Source: Psychrobacter sp. Ps6
GTDB lineage: Bacteria; Pseudomonadota; Gammaproteobacteria; Pseudomonadales; Moraxellaceae
Direction of reading: 5' to 3'
Length of the DNA stretch: 64,000 nucleotides
NCBI RefSeq assembly: GCF_022129235.1
Contig: NZ_JADQAI010000004.1
Location: 186,001-250,000 of the forward strand
Position 1 is the first letter of the stretch. Every line of letters begins with the position of its first letter. Below the pieces are notes generated by a model. That model saw only the letters and a program-made list of their open reading frames with translations. It searched no databases and was not told the DNA's origin. The translations under genes were made by a program, and so were the position numbers. Below are positions 38,237-46,672 of the stretch, piece after piece.

Positions 38237-38952
38237 TAAAACCACCTTATGCTGCTTGGCGTAATTAAGCCATCTAATGGCACATCCCACGGCTGACGTT
38301 GTAACGCTTCAACCACCTGAAAATCATAACACCAGCCAATTTTAAGCGGTCTTGACGCCCCAGAACGATAGCTTTTGCCAAGCGTCGTATCATAAAAACC
38401 GCCACCCATGCCCATACGATTACCGTGTTTATCTACCGCGACTAACGGACAGATAATAACGTCTAATTCTGATGCCCATAGCAGAGCGCGGCTGTGATTT
38501 TGCTTCATGCCGAGCTGATGAATGCGAGTGGGGACATTGATTAGTTTTGAGTGGTAAACAGGCACAAAACGCAACCGTTTATCATCACTACCATTACTAG
38601 TACGACCGAGAGAACCAACGACAGGTAAATAAGGTAAATAGCCTAAGCGTCCGCACCAATCAAGCAGTGGCTGAGTGGGTAGCTCACCAAAGCCATCATA
38701 ATATAACCCAACACGTGCCTTTGCTGGCAGTCGCTGCTGTAACTTAGACAGATGCAGGCTCGCTGCTTGCGCCAAATTCCTACGTGCGCTTTCGCTTAAC
38801 TGGCGACGCTGGCGGGTAAAGTGTTGTCTAGGTGGGTTAATTAGCGTGGGTTCTTGTGAGTTAAGCGTTTTTGACTCAGTGGGTATGGTTTCAGAGTGCA
38901 TAAGTAGACTATCCAATGAAATATCAGAATGATGAGGGTCGCTTTTAGACAT
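38236..38952 (-). CDS. 5-formyltetrahydrofolate cyclo-ligase
   Basis: The enzyme converts 5-formyl-THF to 5,10-methenyl-THF with ATP. The 238-residue protein has an N-terminal Ser/Thr/Pro-rich lead of about 45 residues. The catalytic fold follows, with RRQLSESARRNLAQAA, RVGLYYDGFGELPT and the P-loop-like VDKHGNRMGMGGGFYDTTLG. The end WDVPLDGLITPSSIRWF is typical of the family. In many bacteria this gene follows the 6S RNA gene, but none is seen in the 156 nt upstream. It is coupled to a small acidic gene. Confidence 0.9.
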   Translation of the reverse strand: MSKSDPHHSDISLDSLLMHSETIPTESKTLNSQEPTLINPPRQHFTRQRRQLSESARRNLAQAASLHLSKLQQRLPAKARVGLYYDGFGELPTQPLLDWCGRLGYLPYLPVVGSLGRTSNGSDDKRLRFVPVYHSKLINVPTRIHQLGMKQNHSRALLWASELDVIICPLVAVDKHGNRMGMGGGFYDTTLGKSYRSGASRPLKIGWCYDFQVVEALQRQPWDVPLDGLITPSSIRWF

Positions 38953-39108
38953 TCGTTTTTAGGCATTGACCAAGGCGATTTGTGAATATTCAACACGCCC
39001 TAGTCATGCTATCATAACGCCACTTTATATCGTATTCTCCTTTATGTGCAGCAGCTGTTGCATTTTTTAGAGCAATCATAAAACAACAAACCAGTAAAGA
39101 GGGTAGTT

Positions 39109-40512
39109 ATGTCGACACAGAATCAGGCAACTCGTACCGAAAAAGACACCATGGGTAACGTAGAAGTCCCAGCTGATGCTTATTGGGGCGCGCAAACTCA
39201 GCGTAGCCGCGAAAACTTCAAAATCGGTGGCGAGACATTGCCGCGTCCGATGATTGAAGCGATGGCACTGGTCAAAAAAGCCGCTGCGATTACCAATGCA
39301 AGCCTAGAGCGTATCGAAGGCGACAAGCGTGATCTTATCGTACAAGCCGCTGACGAAATCATCAATGGTGGTCTGGTCGATCAGTTCCCATTAGTCGTAT
39401 GGCAGACAGGTTCTGGCACTCAGTCAAACATGAACATGAACGAAGTCTTAGCCAATCGTGCCAACGAAATTGCGGGTTCTGAGCGCGGTAGCTACACGCC
39501 AATTCACCCAAATGACCATGTCAACCATGCACAGTCTACCAACGACAGCTTCCCAACAGCAATTCGTGTGGCGGCTGCTCGTCAGATAAACAGCTTGTTG
39601 ATCCCAGCAGTCCAAGCATTGCGCGATACATTGGATAAAAAGGCAAAAGAATTCGATAACATCGTAAAAATCGGTCGTACACATTTACAAGACGCGACGC
39701 CTTTGACTCTAGGCCAAGAGTTCAGCGGCTATGTAAGCCAACTTGACCACGCGTTAACTCGTATCGACAACGCGCTACAAGGTCTATATGAATTGCCACT
39801 AGGCGGTACGGCGGTTGGTACTGGTCTAAACGCCCATCCTGACTATGCCGTAAAAGCAGCTGAGCAACTAGCGACTTTGACTGGCTTGCCATTCGTCACG
39901 TCACCAAACAAATTTGAAGCGCTAGCGGCTCGTGATGCCGAAGTATTTGCGTCAGGTGCCCTAAAAACGCTAGCCGCTAGCTTAAACAAAATCGCTAACG
40001 ATGTACGTTGGTTAGCATCAGGTCCTCGTTGTGGTTTGGGTGAGTTGACGATTCCTGAAAATGAGCCAGGCTCTTCTATCATGCCGGGTAAAGTTAACCC
40101 AACGCAGTCAGAAGCAATGACGATGGTTGTCGCTCAGGTCATGGGTAACGACACGACTATCAGCATGGCTGGCGCATCAGGTAACTTTGAGCTAAACGTG
40201 TATAAGCCAGTGATCGCGTTTAACTTATTGCAATCTATCAAGCTGCTTGGCGATGCTTGCAACAGTTTCAACGAAAATTGTGCCGTGGGTATCGAGCCAG
40301 TAAAAGACAAAATCGATGACTTCTTGCACAATTCATTGATGCTAGTAACGTCATTGAACCGTCATGTTGGTTATGAAAATGCTGCGAAAATTGCTAAGAC
40401 GGCTTATAAAGAAAACAAAACTTTAAAGCAAGTGGCGGTCGAGCTAGAGCTATTAACTGAAGCGCAGTTTGATGAGTGGGTCATTCCTGCTGATATGGTA
40501 CATCCTAAGTAA
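39109..40512 (+). CDS. fumC: Fumarate hydratase class II
   Basis: FumC interconverts fumarate and malate without an iron-sulphur cluster, making it oxidant-resistant. The 467-residue protein has the superfamily signature [20 protein letters not shown], the early [20 protein letters not shown] and [20 protein letters not shown]. Length and motifs are standard. It is a single gene with a terminator 40 nt downstream. Confidence 0.97.
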   Translation: MSTQNQATRTEKDTMGNVEVPADAYWGAQTQRSRENFKIGGETLPRPMIEAMALVKKAAAITNASLERIEGDKRDLIVQAADEIINGGLVDQFPLVVWQTGSGTQSNMNMNEVLANRANEIAGSERGSYTPIHPNDHVNHAQSTNDSFPTAIRVAAARQINSLLIPAVQALRDTLDKKAKEFDNIVKIGRTHLQDATPLTLGQEFSGYVSQLDHALTRIDNALQGLYELPLGGTAVGTGLNAHPDYAVKAAEQLATLTGLPFVTSPNKFEALAARDAEVFASGALKTLAASLNKIANDVRWLASGPRCGLGELTIPENEPGSSIMPGKVNPTQSEAMTMVVAQVMGNDTTISMAGASGNFELNVYKPVIAFNLLQSIKLLGDACNSFNENCAVGIEPVKDKIDDFLHNSLMLVTSLNRHVGYENAAKIAKTAYKENKTLKQVAVELELLTEAQFDEWVIPADMVHPK

Positions 40513-40551
40513 GTTATTTTGATTCGGTTATACGTTGACCGAATGAAACAT

Positions 40552-40583
40552 AAAAAGCCCTACCATTTGGTGGGGTTTTTTTG
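40552..40583 (+). terminator. Terminator of fumC
   Basis: AAAAAGCCCTACCA and TGGTGGGGTTTTTTT pair (one wobble) across a 2-nt gap, with a T-run. Confidence 0.8.
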
Positions 40584-40608
40584 TATTTGATTTTTGACAG
40601 ATGTAAAT

Positions 40609-40636
40609 TTGGTTGTTAACAGATGTTGTATATACT
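40609..40636 (+). promoter_or_regulatory. Putative promoter of the RHH-EVE gene
   Basis: TTGGTT (40609-40614) and TATACT (40631-40636) are 16 nt apart, about 58 nt before the start codon. The -10 has an upstream TGTA that may act as an extended element. Assignment is by pattern only. Confidence 0.35.
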
Positions 40637-40694
40637 TTAATAATGAATTTTGAATATAATTGAAATAACTTAACTAGACAACTATGAGGAAACC

Positions 40695-41294
40695 ATGTCA
40701 GGTATCGTCGAGATGATTTACGAAGCAAAGCGAGATAAGGACAATCTCGTAGCAACAACAGTCAGAGTGCCAAAAGAGACACAATTGGCAATTGAAGATC
40801 TTGCTGATTATTTATCTATTTCAAAACAAGAAACTATGGTCAAACTTATGGAAGCTGGTTTAGAAATAGCAGAAAATGCAAAAATAGAAGATGAGACCAT
40901 GGTCAGTAGCTTCTATCTTCTAAATACTAATAAGCGATATGATGTTGACATGCATAGAAATATGTTGGATTTGGGGCATGCTGCTGCAACCTATGAACCA
41001 TGGAAACTTAAAATAAACAAAATTGTAGAAGGTGATATTGTCTTTTTATATGAAAATGGTGTGGGTATTGTTGGCTATGGCAGAGGAACAGGAAAAACGC
41101 TAACAAAAGAATATCAAGGTGATGAGAGTGCGCTACATTATCAAGAATTAGCAGCGTTTAAAAGGCTCAATAGCCCGCTAAAAGCATCCACTATTAAAGA
41201 TATACTAGATCGTAAAATACTGTTTCTACGCGTTATGCATAGTATGCCTGATGGGCAAAAATTAGTAGATTATATCGAAGCGAATGACTCCTAG
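40695..41294 (+). CDS. Ribbon-helix-helix protein with EVE/PUA-like C-terminal domain
   Basis: A 199-residue protein of two parts. Residues 19-60 (VATTVRVPKETQLAIEDLAD, then SISKQETMVKLMEAGLEIAE) look like a ribbon-helix-helix DNA-binding fold. Residues about 105-195 (LKINKIVEGDIVFLYENGVG, IVGYGRGTGK, ILFLRVMHSMPDGQKLVDYI) look like an EVE/PUA-type domain, a fold that often reads modified bases. This pairing is not one I know as a named family. GAGGA lies 5-6 nt before the ATG. The gene is A/T-rich compared with fumC. It may be a regulator responding to modified nucleic acid; that is inference. Confidence 0.7.
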   Translation: MSGIVEMIYEAKRDKDNLVATTVRVPKETQLAIEDLADYLSISKQETMVKLMEAGLEIAENAKIEDETMVSSFYLLNTNKRYDVDMHRNMLDLGHAAATYEPWKLKINKIVEGDIVFLYENGVGIVGYGRGTGKTLTKEYQGDESALHYQELAAFKRLNSPLKASTIKDILDRKILFLRVMHSMPDGQKLVDYIEANDS

Positions 41295-41411
41295 TTGTTC
41301 GATTGGAAATAATATTCAGCTTCAAGACTGTAAAAATAAGCGTCGTTGTTGTAAAAGATGGTAAAGCAAGTAGTTCACATTAATCTAATTTTTAAAAAGT
41401 GAGGGTTTGTT

Positions 41412-41759
41412 ATGTTCTTAGATGGTGATCATAGAGTACACGATGTATATCAAATTACGAATCAACAAAAGGAAAAAATAAAAGCCTTTTTGCAAGGTGG
41501 TGTCTATTGTTGGTGTAAGAATAGAAAAGACGAATGGTTTTCGTTAAGAGATTTGATGGGTGGTGATAATTTTCATTGGCAAGGAACGCCTTTGATTGAA
41601 CTGTATGAAAAGCACAAAGATAAAGAAGATTCTATAAAATCAGCTGGTATAGATGCAGGTTGGTTATTGAAAGCTGTTATATCTGAAGATGAAAGAAGGT
41701 TTGAGACGAAAACAGAGTCGCTTATAAGAAAGTATCGTTGGGTTGATGGCAATATTTAA
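41412..41759 (+). CDS. Hypothetical protein in the A/T-rich islet
   Basis: A 115-residue protein that I do not recognise. It is rich in Trp, Lys and Glu, with a Cys pair separated by a Trp (VYCWCKNRKDEWFSLRDLMG), GDNFHWQGTPLIELYEKH and a basic end. It has no signal peptide. A clear GAGGG ribosome site lies 6 nt before the ATG. It lies 117 nt after the RHH-EVE gene on the same strand, and the pair may be one transcript. It ends 70 nt before a long palindrome. Confidence 0.6.
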   Translation: MFLDGDHRVHDVYQITNQQKEKIKAFLQGGVYCWCKNRKDEWFSLRDLMGGDNFHWQGTPLIELYEKHKDKEDSIKSAGIDAGWLLKAVISEDERRFETKTESLIRKYRWVDGNI

Positions 41760-41829
41760 TAGTAGGAAAAATAATTAAATACTACAAATTATTGAGTTAA
41801 GGTTGAATTAACACCTAGCGTGTTTAATA

Positions 41830-41894
41830 TGATGTTTGATGTGAAAAAGACCTTACTACGTCATGTAGTAAGGTCTTTTTCACATCAAACATCA
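41830..41894. terminator. 65-nt palindrome with 30-bp perfect arms (terminator-like)
   Basis: Bases 41830-41859 are the exact complement of 41865-41894, with a 5-nt loop (GTCAT). The inner part contains AAAAAGACCTTACTAC and GTAGTAAGGTCTTTTT, so it would terminate transcripts from both sides. The stem is much longer than other terminators here. A further ATCAAACATCAA tract follows, extending a short direct repeat. Confidence 0.85.
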
Positions 41895-41909
41895 AACATC
41901 AAATTTCAA

Positions 41910-42725
41910 CTAAAACTTATAAAGCAAACCAAGCGTTGTCGACGCTTCTGTACGAGAGTCTACCATTGGGCTATCGTATTGCTCATTGGGTACATAGCTC
42001 ACGCTTTGATTGGCAAACCCTGCCCATTTATCATTAAAGTCGTAGTTGGCACTAACGCTGACATACGGATTCAAGCTTGAGTTAGATTTATAAGCGGCAA
42101 TGCCTGTTTCCGCTGACTCTTCTTCACTGACGCCATAGTAGTATTCATTGTAGGCCGCGTCATGATACTCAAAGCCGATGCTTGGATAGACCGTCAGCTT
42201 GTTTCTCGTGATCTTGGCAAGGTAGGTTAAGCGCCCCGTATTGCCGCCACTTTGGTCCAACACATCTGTTGCAAACTGACCGCGAAACGCACCGATAGGC
42301 GTGCGACGCTGGTAGCTTATACCTGCTTCTGCGGATAGTTTACGCTCATCGAGACCTTGCAGGGCACCATTAGCATCATCAGGATCAAACGAATTCCCTG
42401 CGAGCTGCGCGTAAGCAGACAGCTGATTGACACCATCATTGATCAAATACGCACCCGCTTGAGCACCGCGCGCATAGATCCTATTATTGTCATAAAAAAT
42501 GCCCGGTAGCACACGCACTTCAGTGCTGTCTTCGAGATCATAGGCTGATTTGACCGCCATGACATTGACCCCAACGCTCAATTCGGCGTCTTTGTCAGTC
42601 GGTAAGTTTTTATTAAGAAAAGGAATGGCACTAGACAGGCTAGACACACTGAGTAAAGCAGTAGCGGTTAACGTGCTCAGCATGACTCGCGTAGAGAAGT
42701 GAGGTTGTGCTGCAAGTTTTAACAT
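41910..42725 (-). CDS. MipA/OmpV family outer-membrane protein
   Basis: A 271-residue protein with a signal peptide (around LTATALLSVSSLSSA) and a beta-barrel pattern ending in Phe (LGLLYKF). Early ELSVGVNVMAVKSAYDLEDS and later GISYQRRTPIGAFRGQFATD and TVYPSIGFEYHDAAYNEYYY are typical of the MipA/OmpV family, whose members scaffold murein enzymes or act as general outer-membrane proteins. An N-terminal segment of about 15 residues precedes the signal. It ends 16 nt from the long palindrome, which likely terminates it. Role unassigned. Confidence 0.85.
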   Translation of the reverse strand: MLKLAAQPHFSTRVMLSTLTATALLSVSSLSSAIPFLNKNLPTDKDAELSVGVNVMAVKSAYDLEDSTEVRVLPGIFYDNNRIYARGAQAGAYLINDGVNQLSAYAQLAGNSFDPDDANGALQGLDERKLSAEAGISYQRRTPIGAFRGQFATDVLDQSGGNTGRLTYLAKITRNKLTVYPSIGFEYHDAAYNEYYYGVSEEESAETGIAAYKSNSSLNPYVSVSANYDFNDKWAGFANQSVSYVPNEQYDSPMVDSRTEASTTLGLLYKF

Positions 42726-42858
42726 AATTGGGTCTCGTGGGTGAGTAGAAATAACGGGATAGTAAGGTCAGGTAAAAACGAGCAAAAAGCGAATAAATAA
42801 TCTAAATGATTAAGCTGTTATTGGTAGTTATTTAGCAATGATAGATAAGTATGAGCAT

Positions 42859-43950
42859 TTACTCAATGGCTTTTAGCACTTGTAGTATTTGCTGATGGAT
42901 ATCTTGCCACCACCAGACAAAGCCAATGCTAATAATCAGCATCACAAGCCATGGTAATAGTTGCCAAATAAACGAAGGTTTAACGGGGTCTTTAGATTCG
43001 ATTGTGCTGTGAGTTGTATTGTCTTTTAAGGCTAAATTTACAGCAGCAACTCTTTTCATATCACTGCCGTGCATATCTGGCATAGTCACATCACGGTTGT
43101 CTAACCTAGAGTCATTGTTATCCAATTCAGCATTTTGCTTGATCAAATCAGTATTGAGGGAAAATGATTGATCGATAGAGCTGCTGCCATAACGGTCTGA
43201 GTTATCGAGTGGCTCATTATACTGGCTATGATATTGATTATTGTCTTGGTCACCGTAGTGATAGGTGGTTTGATAAGGGTGGACACGCTGCGCTTGCTGA
43301 GTAGCGGCATTGTGCATAGCGACCGCGAGACGCTGACGGTAACCAATCGCAAAAGCCAAAGCAACAACAAGCCCTGTGATCGCGCCGCCGATATGACCAG
43401 CATTATCGATACCCGGTACGGCAAAGCCATAAACTAAGTTAATCGCCATGATAATGATCAAACTCTTGAGATTGAGCATCATGCCATTGACCGATATCTT
43501 AAACAAAGCAGCGATCAATAATGCCGCGCCAATCCCCATGATACCACCAGAGGCACCCGCTGATAGGCCGGGCTGTCCTGTACCTTCTATAATACTCTGC
43601 CATGTGACATAGTTATTGAGCAAATTGCCACCGATGGCTGCCAGTAAAAATAAGGCCAAAAACTTGGCTGAGCCAAACATCGGCTCAGCAATCTGCCCAA
43701 AAAAATACATGGCAAAGCCATTAAACAACAAATGCATGAGACCAATGTGCAAAAACGCACTACTGGCCAATCGCCATGGATCATCCATCATCGTTAAAGG
43801 TAAAGCGTTGGCACCCCATTTAACTAACGCTTCAGTTGACGGGTTATTGGCATCGACGCCCGTGACTAGCTGCATGACAAACAGCCCGATAAAGCTGGCT
43901 AATAGCAGGGTAGTGACGGGCGCTGTTTTTAATAATTGCTGAATGGTCAT
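42859..43950 (-). CDS. Rhomboid family intramembrane serine protease
   Basis: The protein has 363 residues. The core (residues about 10-215) has six membrane segments. The catalytic Ser134 lies in SAGASGGIMG and the paired His186 in DNAGHIGGAITG; HLLFNGFAMYFFG carries the conserved His/Asn on helix 2. A hydrophilic linker of about 100 residues rich in Tyr, Asn, Gln and Asp follows, and a seventh membrane segment (LLPWLVMLIISIGFVWWW) ends the protein. A C-terminal seventh helix after a disordered loop is less common than the six-helix form. Substrate unknown. Confidence 0.93.
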   Translation of the reverse strand: MTIQQLLKTAPVTTLLLASFIGLFVMQLVTGVDANNPSTEALVKWGANALPLTMMDDPWRLASSAFLHIGLMHLLFNGFAMYFFGQIAEPMFGSAKFLALFLLAAIGGNLLNNYVTWQSIIEGTGQPGLSAGASGGIMGIGAALLIAALFKISVNGMMLNLKSLIIIMAINLVYGFAVPGIDNAGHIGGAITGLVVALAFAIGYRQRLAVAMHNAATQQAQRVHPYQTTYHYGDQDNNQYHSQYNEPLDNSDRYGSSSIDQSFSLNTDLIKQNAELDNNDSRLDNRDVTMPDMHGSDMKRVAAVNLALKDNTTHSTIESKDPVKPSFIWQLLPWLVMLIISIGFVWWWQDIHQQILQVLKAIE

Positions 43951-44061
43951 AAAGGCTAACTGTCATCAAAATGTTATAGAGACAGTATAAAGGGTAGGAG
44001 CAAATTATGTTATGCATAGCATAGCCAGTTTTAAACGTCGATTGCTCTACAATCAGCCGCT

Positions 44062-45249
44062 CTAAAAACGACCCACTTTGAGGTTCTCATACGTCCCTTT
44101 TACCAAGATATCATCCGTGACGGTATTGATATCAGTGTGTCCACAGAAAGCCATGGATATATCACACTCTTTATAGATGATTTCAAGCGCGCGGCGCACC
44201 CCATCTTCACCATACGCTCCCAATCCATAGAGAAAAGAGCGGCCAATCATCGTGCCTTTTGCGCCCAATGCGATAGCTTTTAAGACATCTTGACCAGAGC
44301 GAATACCACTGTCTAGCCACACCTCGATATCGCTGTTTTCGGCTTGTACTGCCTGTACGATATCCGATAGAGCAGAGACGGAAGACAACGCGCCATCCAA
44401 TTGACGCCCACCATGGTTTGAGACCACCAGAGCGTCCGCGCCACTACGAGCGGCCATAATGGCATCTTCAGGCTCCATGATGCCTTTTATGATAAGTTTA
44501 CCGCCCCACATGTCTTTGATACGCGCCACATCATCCCAGCTCAGACGCGGGTCGAATTGCTCTGCCGTCCAAGCAGAGAGTGATGACAGATCCTCGACAT
44601 TCTGTGCATGACCGACGATATTACCAAATGTACGACGTTTGGTGCCCAGCATATTCTTACACCACTGCGGCTTGGTCATGAGGTTTAGAATATTGGTTAG
44701 AGTAGGCTTAGGCGGTGCGGACAGACCGTTTTTGATATCTTTGTGGCGTTGTCCGAGCACTTGCAAATCTGCTGTGAGAATAAGCGCTGAGCAATTGGCT
44801 TCTTTGGCACGGCGAATGAGGTTGGCCATGAAGTCTTTATCGCGCATGACATAGAGCTGAAACCAAAACGGCTTACTGGTATGAGTGGCGACATCTTCGA
44901 TAGAGCAAATGCTCATGGTCGAGAGTGAGAAGGGCACGCCAAACTGTTCTGCTGCGCGCGCCGCATGTATCTCACCATCGGCCCACATCATGCCCGTAAA
45001 CCCCGTTGGGGCGATGGCGACTGGCATCTTTACTGGCTCACCAATCATATGAGTTGCTAGACTGCGGTTGTCCATATCGACCAATACGCGCTGGCGTAGC
45101 TTGATACGGTCAAAGTCAGTCTCATTATTACGGTAAGTGGTCTCAGTCCACGAGCCTGAATCGACATAGTCGTAGAACATGCGCGGCACTTTGCGCTCAG
45201 CGACACGGCGCAGATCTTCAATATCGGTCATTTTTTCTAGATTTAGCAT
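44062..45249 (-). CDS. FMN-dependent alpha-hydroxy-acid dehydrogenase (L-lactate dehydrogenase type)
   Basis: A 395-residue FMN enzyme that should oxidise an L-2-hydroxy acid such as L-lactate and pass electrons to the respiratory chain. It starts MLNLEKMTDIEDLRRVAERK, has APTGFTGMMWADGEIHAARA, the substrate/FMN stretch VVSNHGGRQLDGALSSVSAL (catalytic His) and WLDSGIRSGQDVLKAIALGA. It resembles the LldD group used in many Moraxellaceae. No lactate permease or regulator (LldR) lies beside it, so the physiological substrate remains open. It is followed upstream by a glutaredoxin-like gene on the same strand. Confidence 0.9.
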   Translation of the reverse strand: MLNLEKMTDIEDLRRVAERKVPRMFYDYVDSGSWTETTYRNNETDFDRIKLRQRVLVDMDNRSLATHMIGEPVKMPVAIAPTGFTGMMWADGEIHAARAAEQFGVPFSLSTMSICSIEDVATHTSKPFWFQLYVMRDKDFMANLIRRAKEANCSALILTADLQVLGQRHKDIKNGLSAPPKPTLTNILNLMTKPQWCKNMLGTKRRTFGNIVGHAQNVEDLSSLSAWTAEQFDPRLSWDDVARIKDMWGGKLIIKGIMEPEDAIMAARSGADALVVSNHGGRQLDGALSSVSALSDIVQAVQAENSDIEVWLDSGIRSGQDVLKAIALGAKGTMIGRSFLYGLGAYGEDGVRRALEIIYKECDISMAFCGHTDINTVTDDILVKGTYENLKVGRF

Positions 45250-45287
45250 AGCGTTCTCACTACAAATGATGGATAGGTGAGTGGATC

Positions 45288-45599
45288 TTATTGCATAAGC
45301 AATTGCTGCAAATCCATTACCGAAAACGGATAGTTTAACCGCTGTGATGGGGTCAAAATGACAGGAATAGTCGTAGCAAAATCCATCATAAGCGCCTCAT
45401 CGAAGTCTGCAATATCGACATTTTGATAAGTGATTGGTTGTACCGACTGAAACTGTGCAAGTATTTGCTCAGCGATATCACATAAATGACAACCAGAGGT
45501 ACCAAGCAGCCACCATTGATTGCTGTTTTCATCGATATTGAGGTTTGGGCTTGCTGCGATAACACGCGCTCGTAATATTTCTATACTATTATTATGCAT
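45288..45599 (-). CDS. Glutaredoxin-like (DUF836 type) protein
   Basis: A 103-residue protein with a thioredoxin-like CXXC site in LLGTSGCHLCDIAEQILAQF, and a later FATTIPVILTPSQRLNYPFS that includes the cis-Pro. It matches small glutaredoxin-family proteins of DUF836. The activity is probably disulphide/thiol exchange or redox sensing. It precedes the LldD-type gene by 38 nt, so both are likely in one operon. Confidence 0.85.
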   Translation of the reverse strand: MHNNSIEILRARVIAASPNLNIDENSNQWWLLGTSGCHLCDIAEQILAQFQSVQPITYQNVDIADFDEALMMDFATTIPVILTPSQRLNYPFSVMDLQQLLMQ

Positions 45600-45887
45600 G
45601 GTGAGTCTCTGAGCTTAAAGTATGCCAAAAAATACTGATTATTAGGCTGTTTTGATAAAAAGTAAAAAATAGTTGGGTTATTATTACATCATAAAGAAAT
45701 GGTGTAAATAATGACAGCGATTGTGAGATTAGGTAAGATGACCTGCTATCGGTCGTTACTAATGACTGCCTGTTAATAAAAGGCAATGACAGCTATTTTA
45801 GGACCATTGGTTCATAGTTGCTGTTTTTAGTTATTAGCAGATGACCTATATTACCTTATTACTTTTTTAATCACTCGGATATCGCGC

Positions 45888-46574
45888 ATGACAAGTTTTG
45901 GCAAGTTTATCAAACGTCTGTTATTAGCTATTATGTTATTGGTTGTCGCATTCCATATTTTGGTCACCGGATTACTACTAATTTGGAAAACGCAGCCAAT
46001 TAACAACAGCATGTTTATGTTGACGCATCGCCTAACGGGTGGCACGGTCACGCAGACATGGGCTGAGTACGATGCCATCGCCAAGTCTGCCAAGCAAGCA
46101 GCAATCGTGAGTGAGGACTCGACGTTTAGTCAGCACAATGGCTTTGATATTAAAGGCATCAAAGCGGCACAAAAGAAAAATGAAGAAACTGGCAAAATGT
46201 CCGCTGGTGGCTCAACCATTACGCAGCAGCTAGCAAAAAACCTATTTTTGACTTCGCATCGCTCTTATGTGCGTAAGGCGGAAGAGGCTGTCATTACTGT
46301 CATGATAGAAACGCTATGGGACAAGCAACGTATCTTGACCGCTTATCTTAATGTGGCAGAGTTTGGTAACGGTATCTATGGTATCGATGCCGCAGCGCAT
46401 CATTATTTTGATAAATCTGCGGCCAATCTGAATCGAGACGAGTCAGCGCTCCTCATTGGGATGCTTACCAATCCGAAGTATTATGAAGACAATCAAGGCG
46501 ACAGAGGCTTGCGTAACAAACAACGTATTATCAAAAAACGCATGAAAAACGCGGTATTACCGCAAGTGTCTTAA
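45888..46574 (+). CDS. mtgA: Monofunctional biosynthetic peptidoglycan transglycosylase
   Basis: MtgA polymerises glycan strands from lipid II. The 228-residue protein has an N-terminal membrane anchor (LLLAIMLLVVAFHILVTGLL). The GT51 domain follows, with the catalytic Glu76 in IVSEDSTFSQHNGFD, GGSTITQQLAKNLFL (residues 108-122) and LNVAEFGNGIYGIDAAAHHY. No transpeptidase domain follows, so it is monofunctional. The start codon lacks a strong ribosome site. The ppk1 gene begins about 100 nt downstream. Confidence 0.96.
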   Translation: MTSFGKFIKRLLLAIMLLVVAFHILVTGLLLIWKTQPINNSMFMLTHRLTGGTVTQTWAEYDAIAKSAKQAAIVSEDSTFSQHNGFDIKGIKAAQKKNEETGKMSAGGSTITQQLAKNLFLTSHRSYVRKAEEAVITVMIETLWDKQRILTAYLNVAEFGNGIYGIDAAAHHYFDKSAANLNRDESALLIGMLTNPKYYEDNQGDRGLRNKQRIIKKRMKNAVLPQVS

Positions 46575-46672
46575 TCTTTTAAAAGAAGCCTTAACAATAA
46601 GAATAATAGTTAATAACCTTTAAGACGATATATAAGATGATGGCGTATCGATAACGCAAAAGGAGTAGTAAC

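Noticed and set aside
38953..39108. Possible 6S RNA upstream of the folate cyclo-ligase gene
   Set aside because: Only 156 nt are available before fumC and no long imperfect hairpin typical of 6S RNA is seen.
40626..40637. TTGTATATACTT, resembling the HutC palindrome
   Set aside because: The second half is broken and the gene is unrelated to histidine use; better read as a -10 region.
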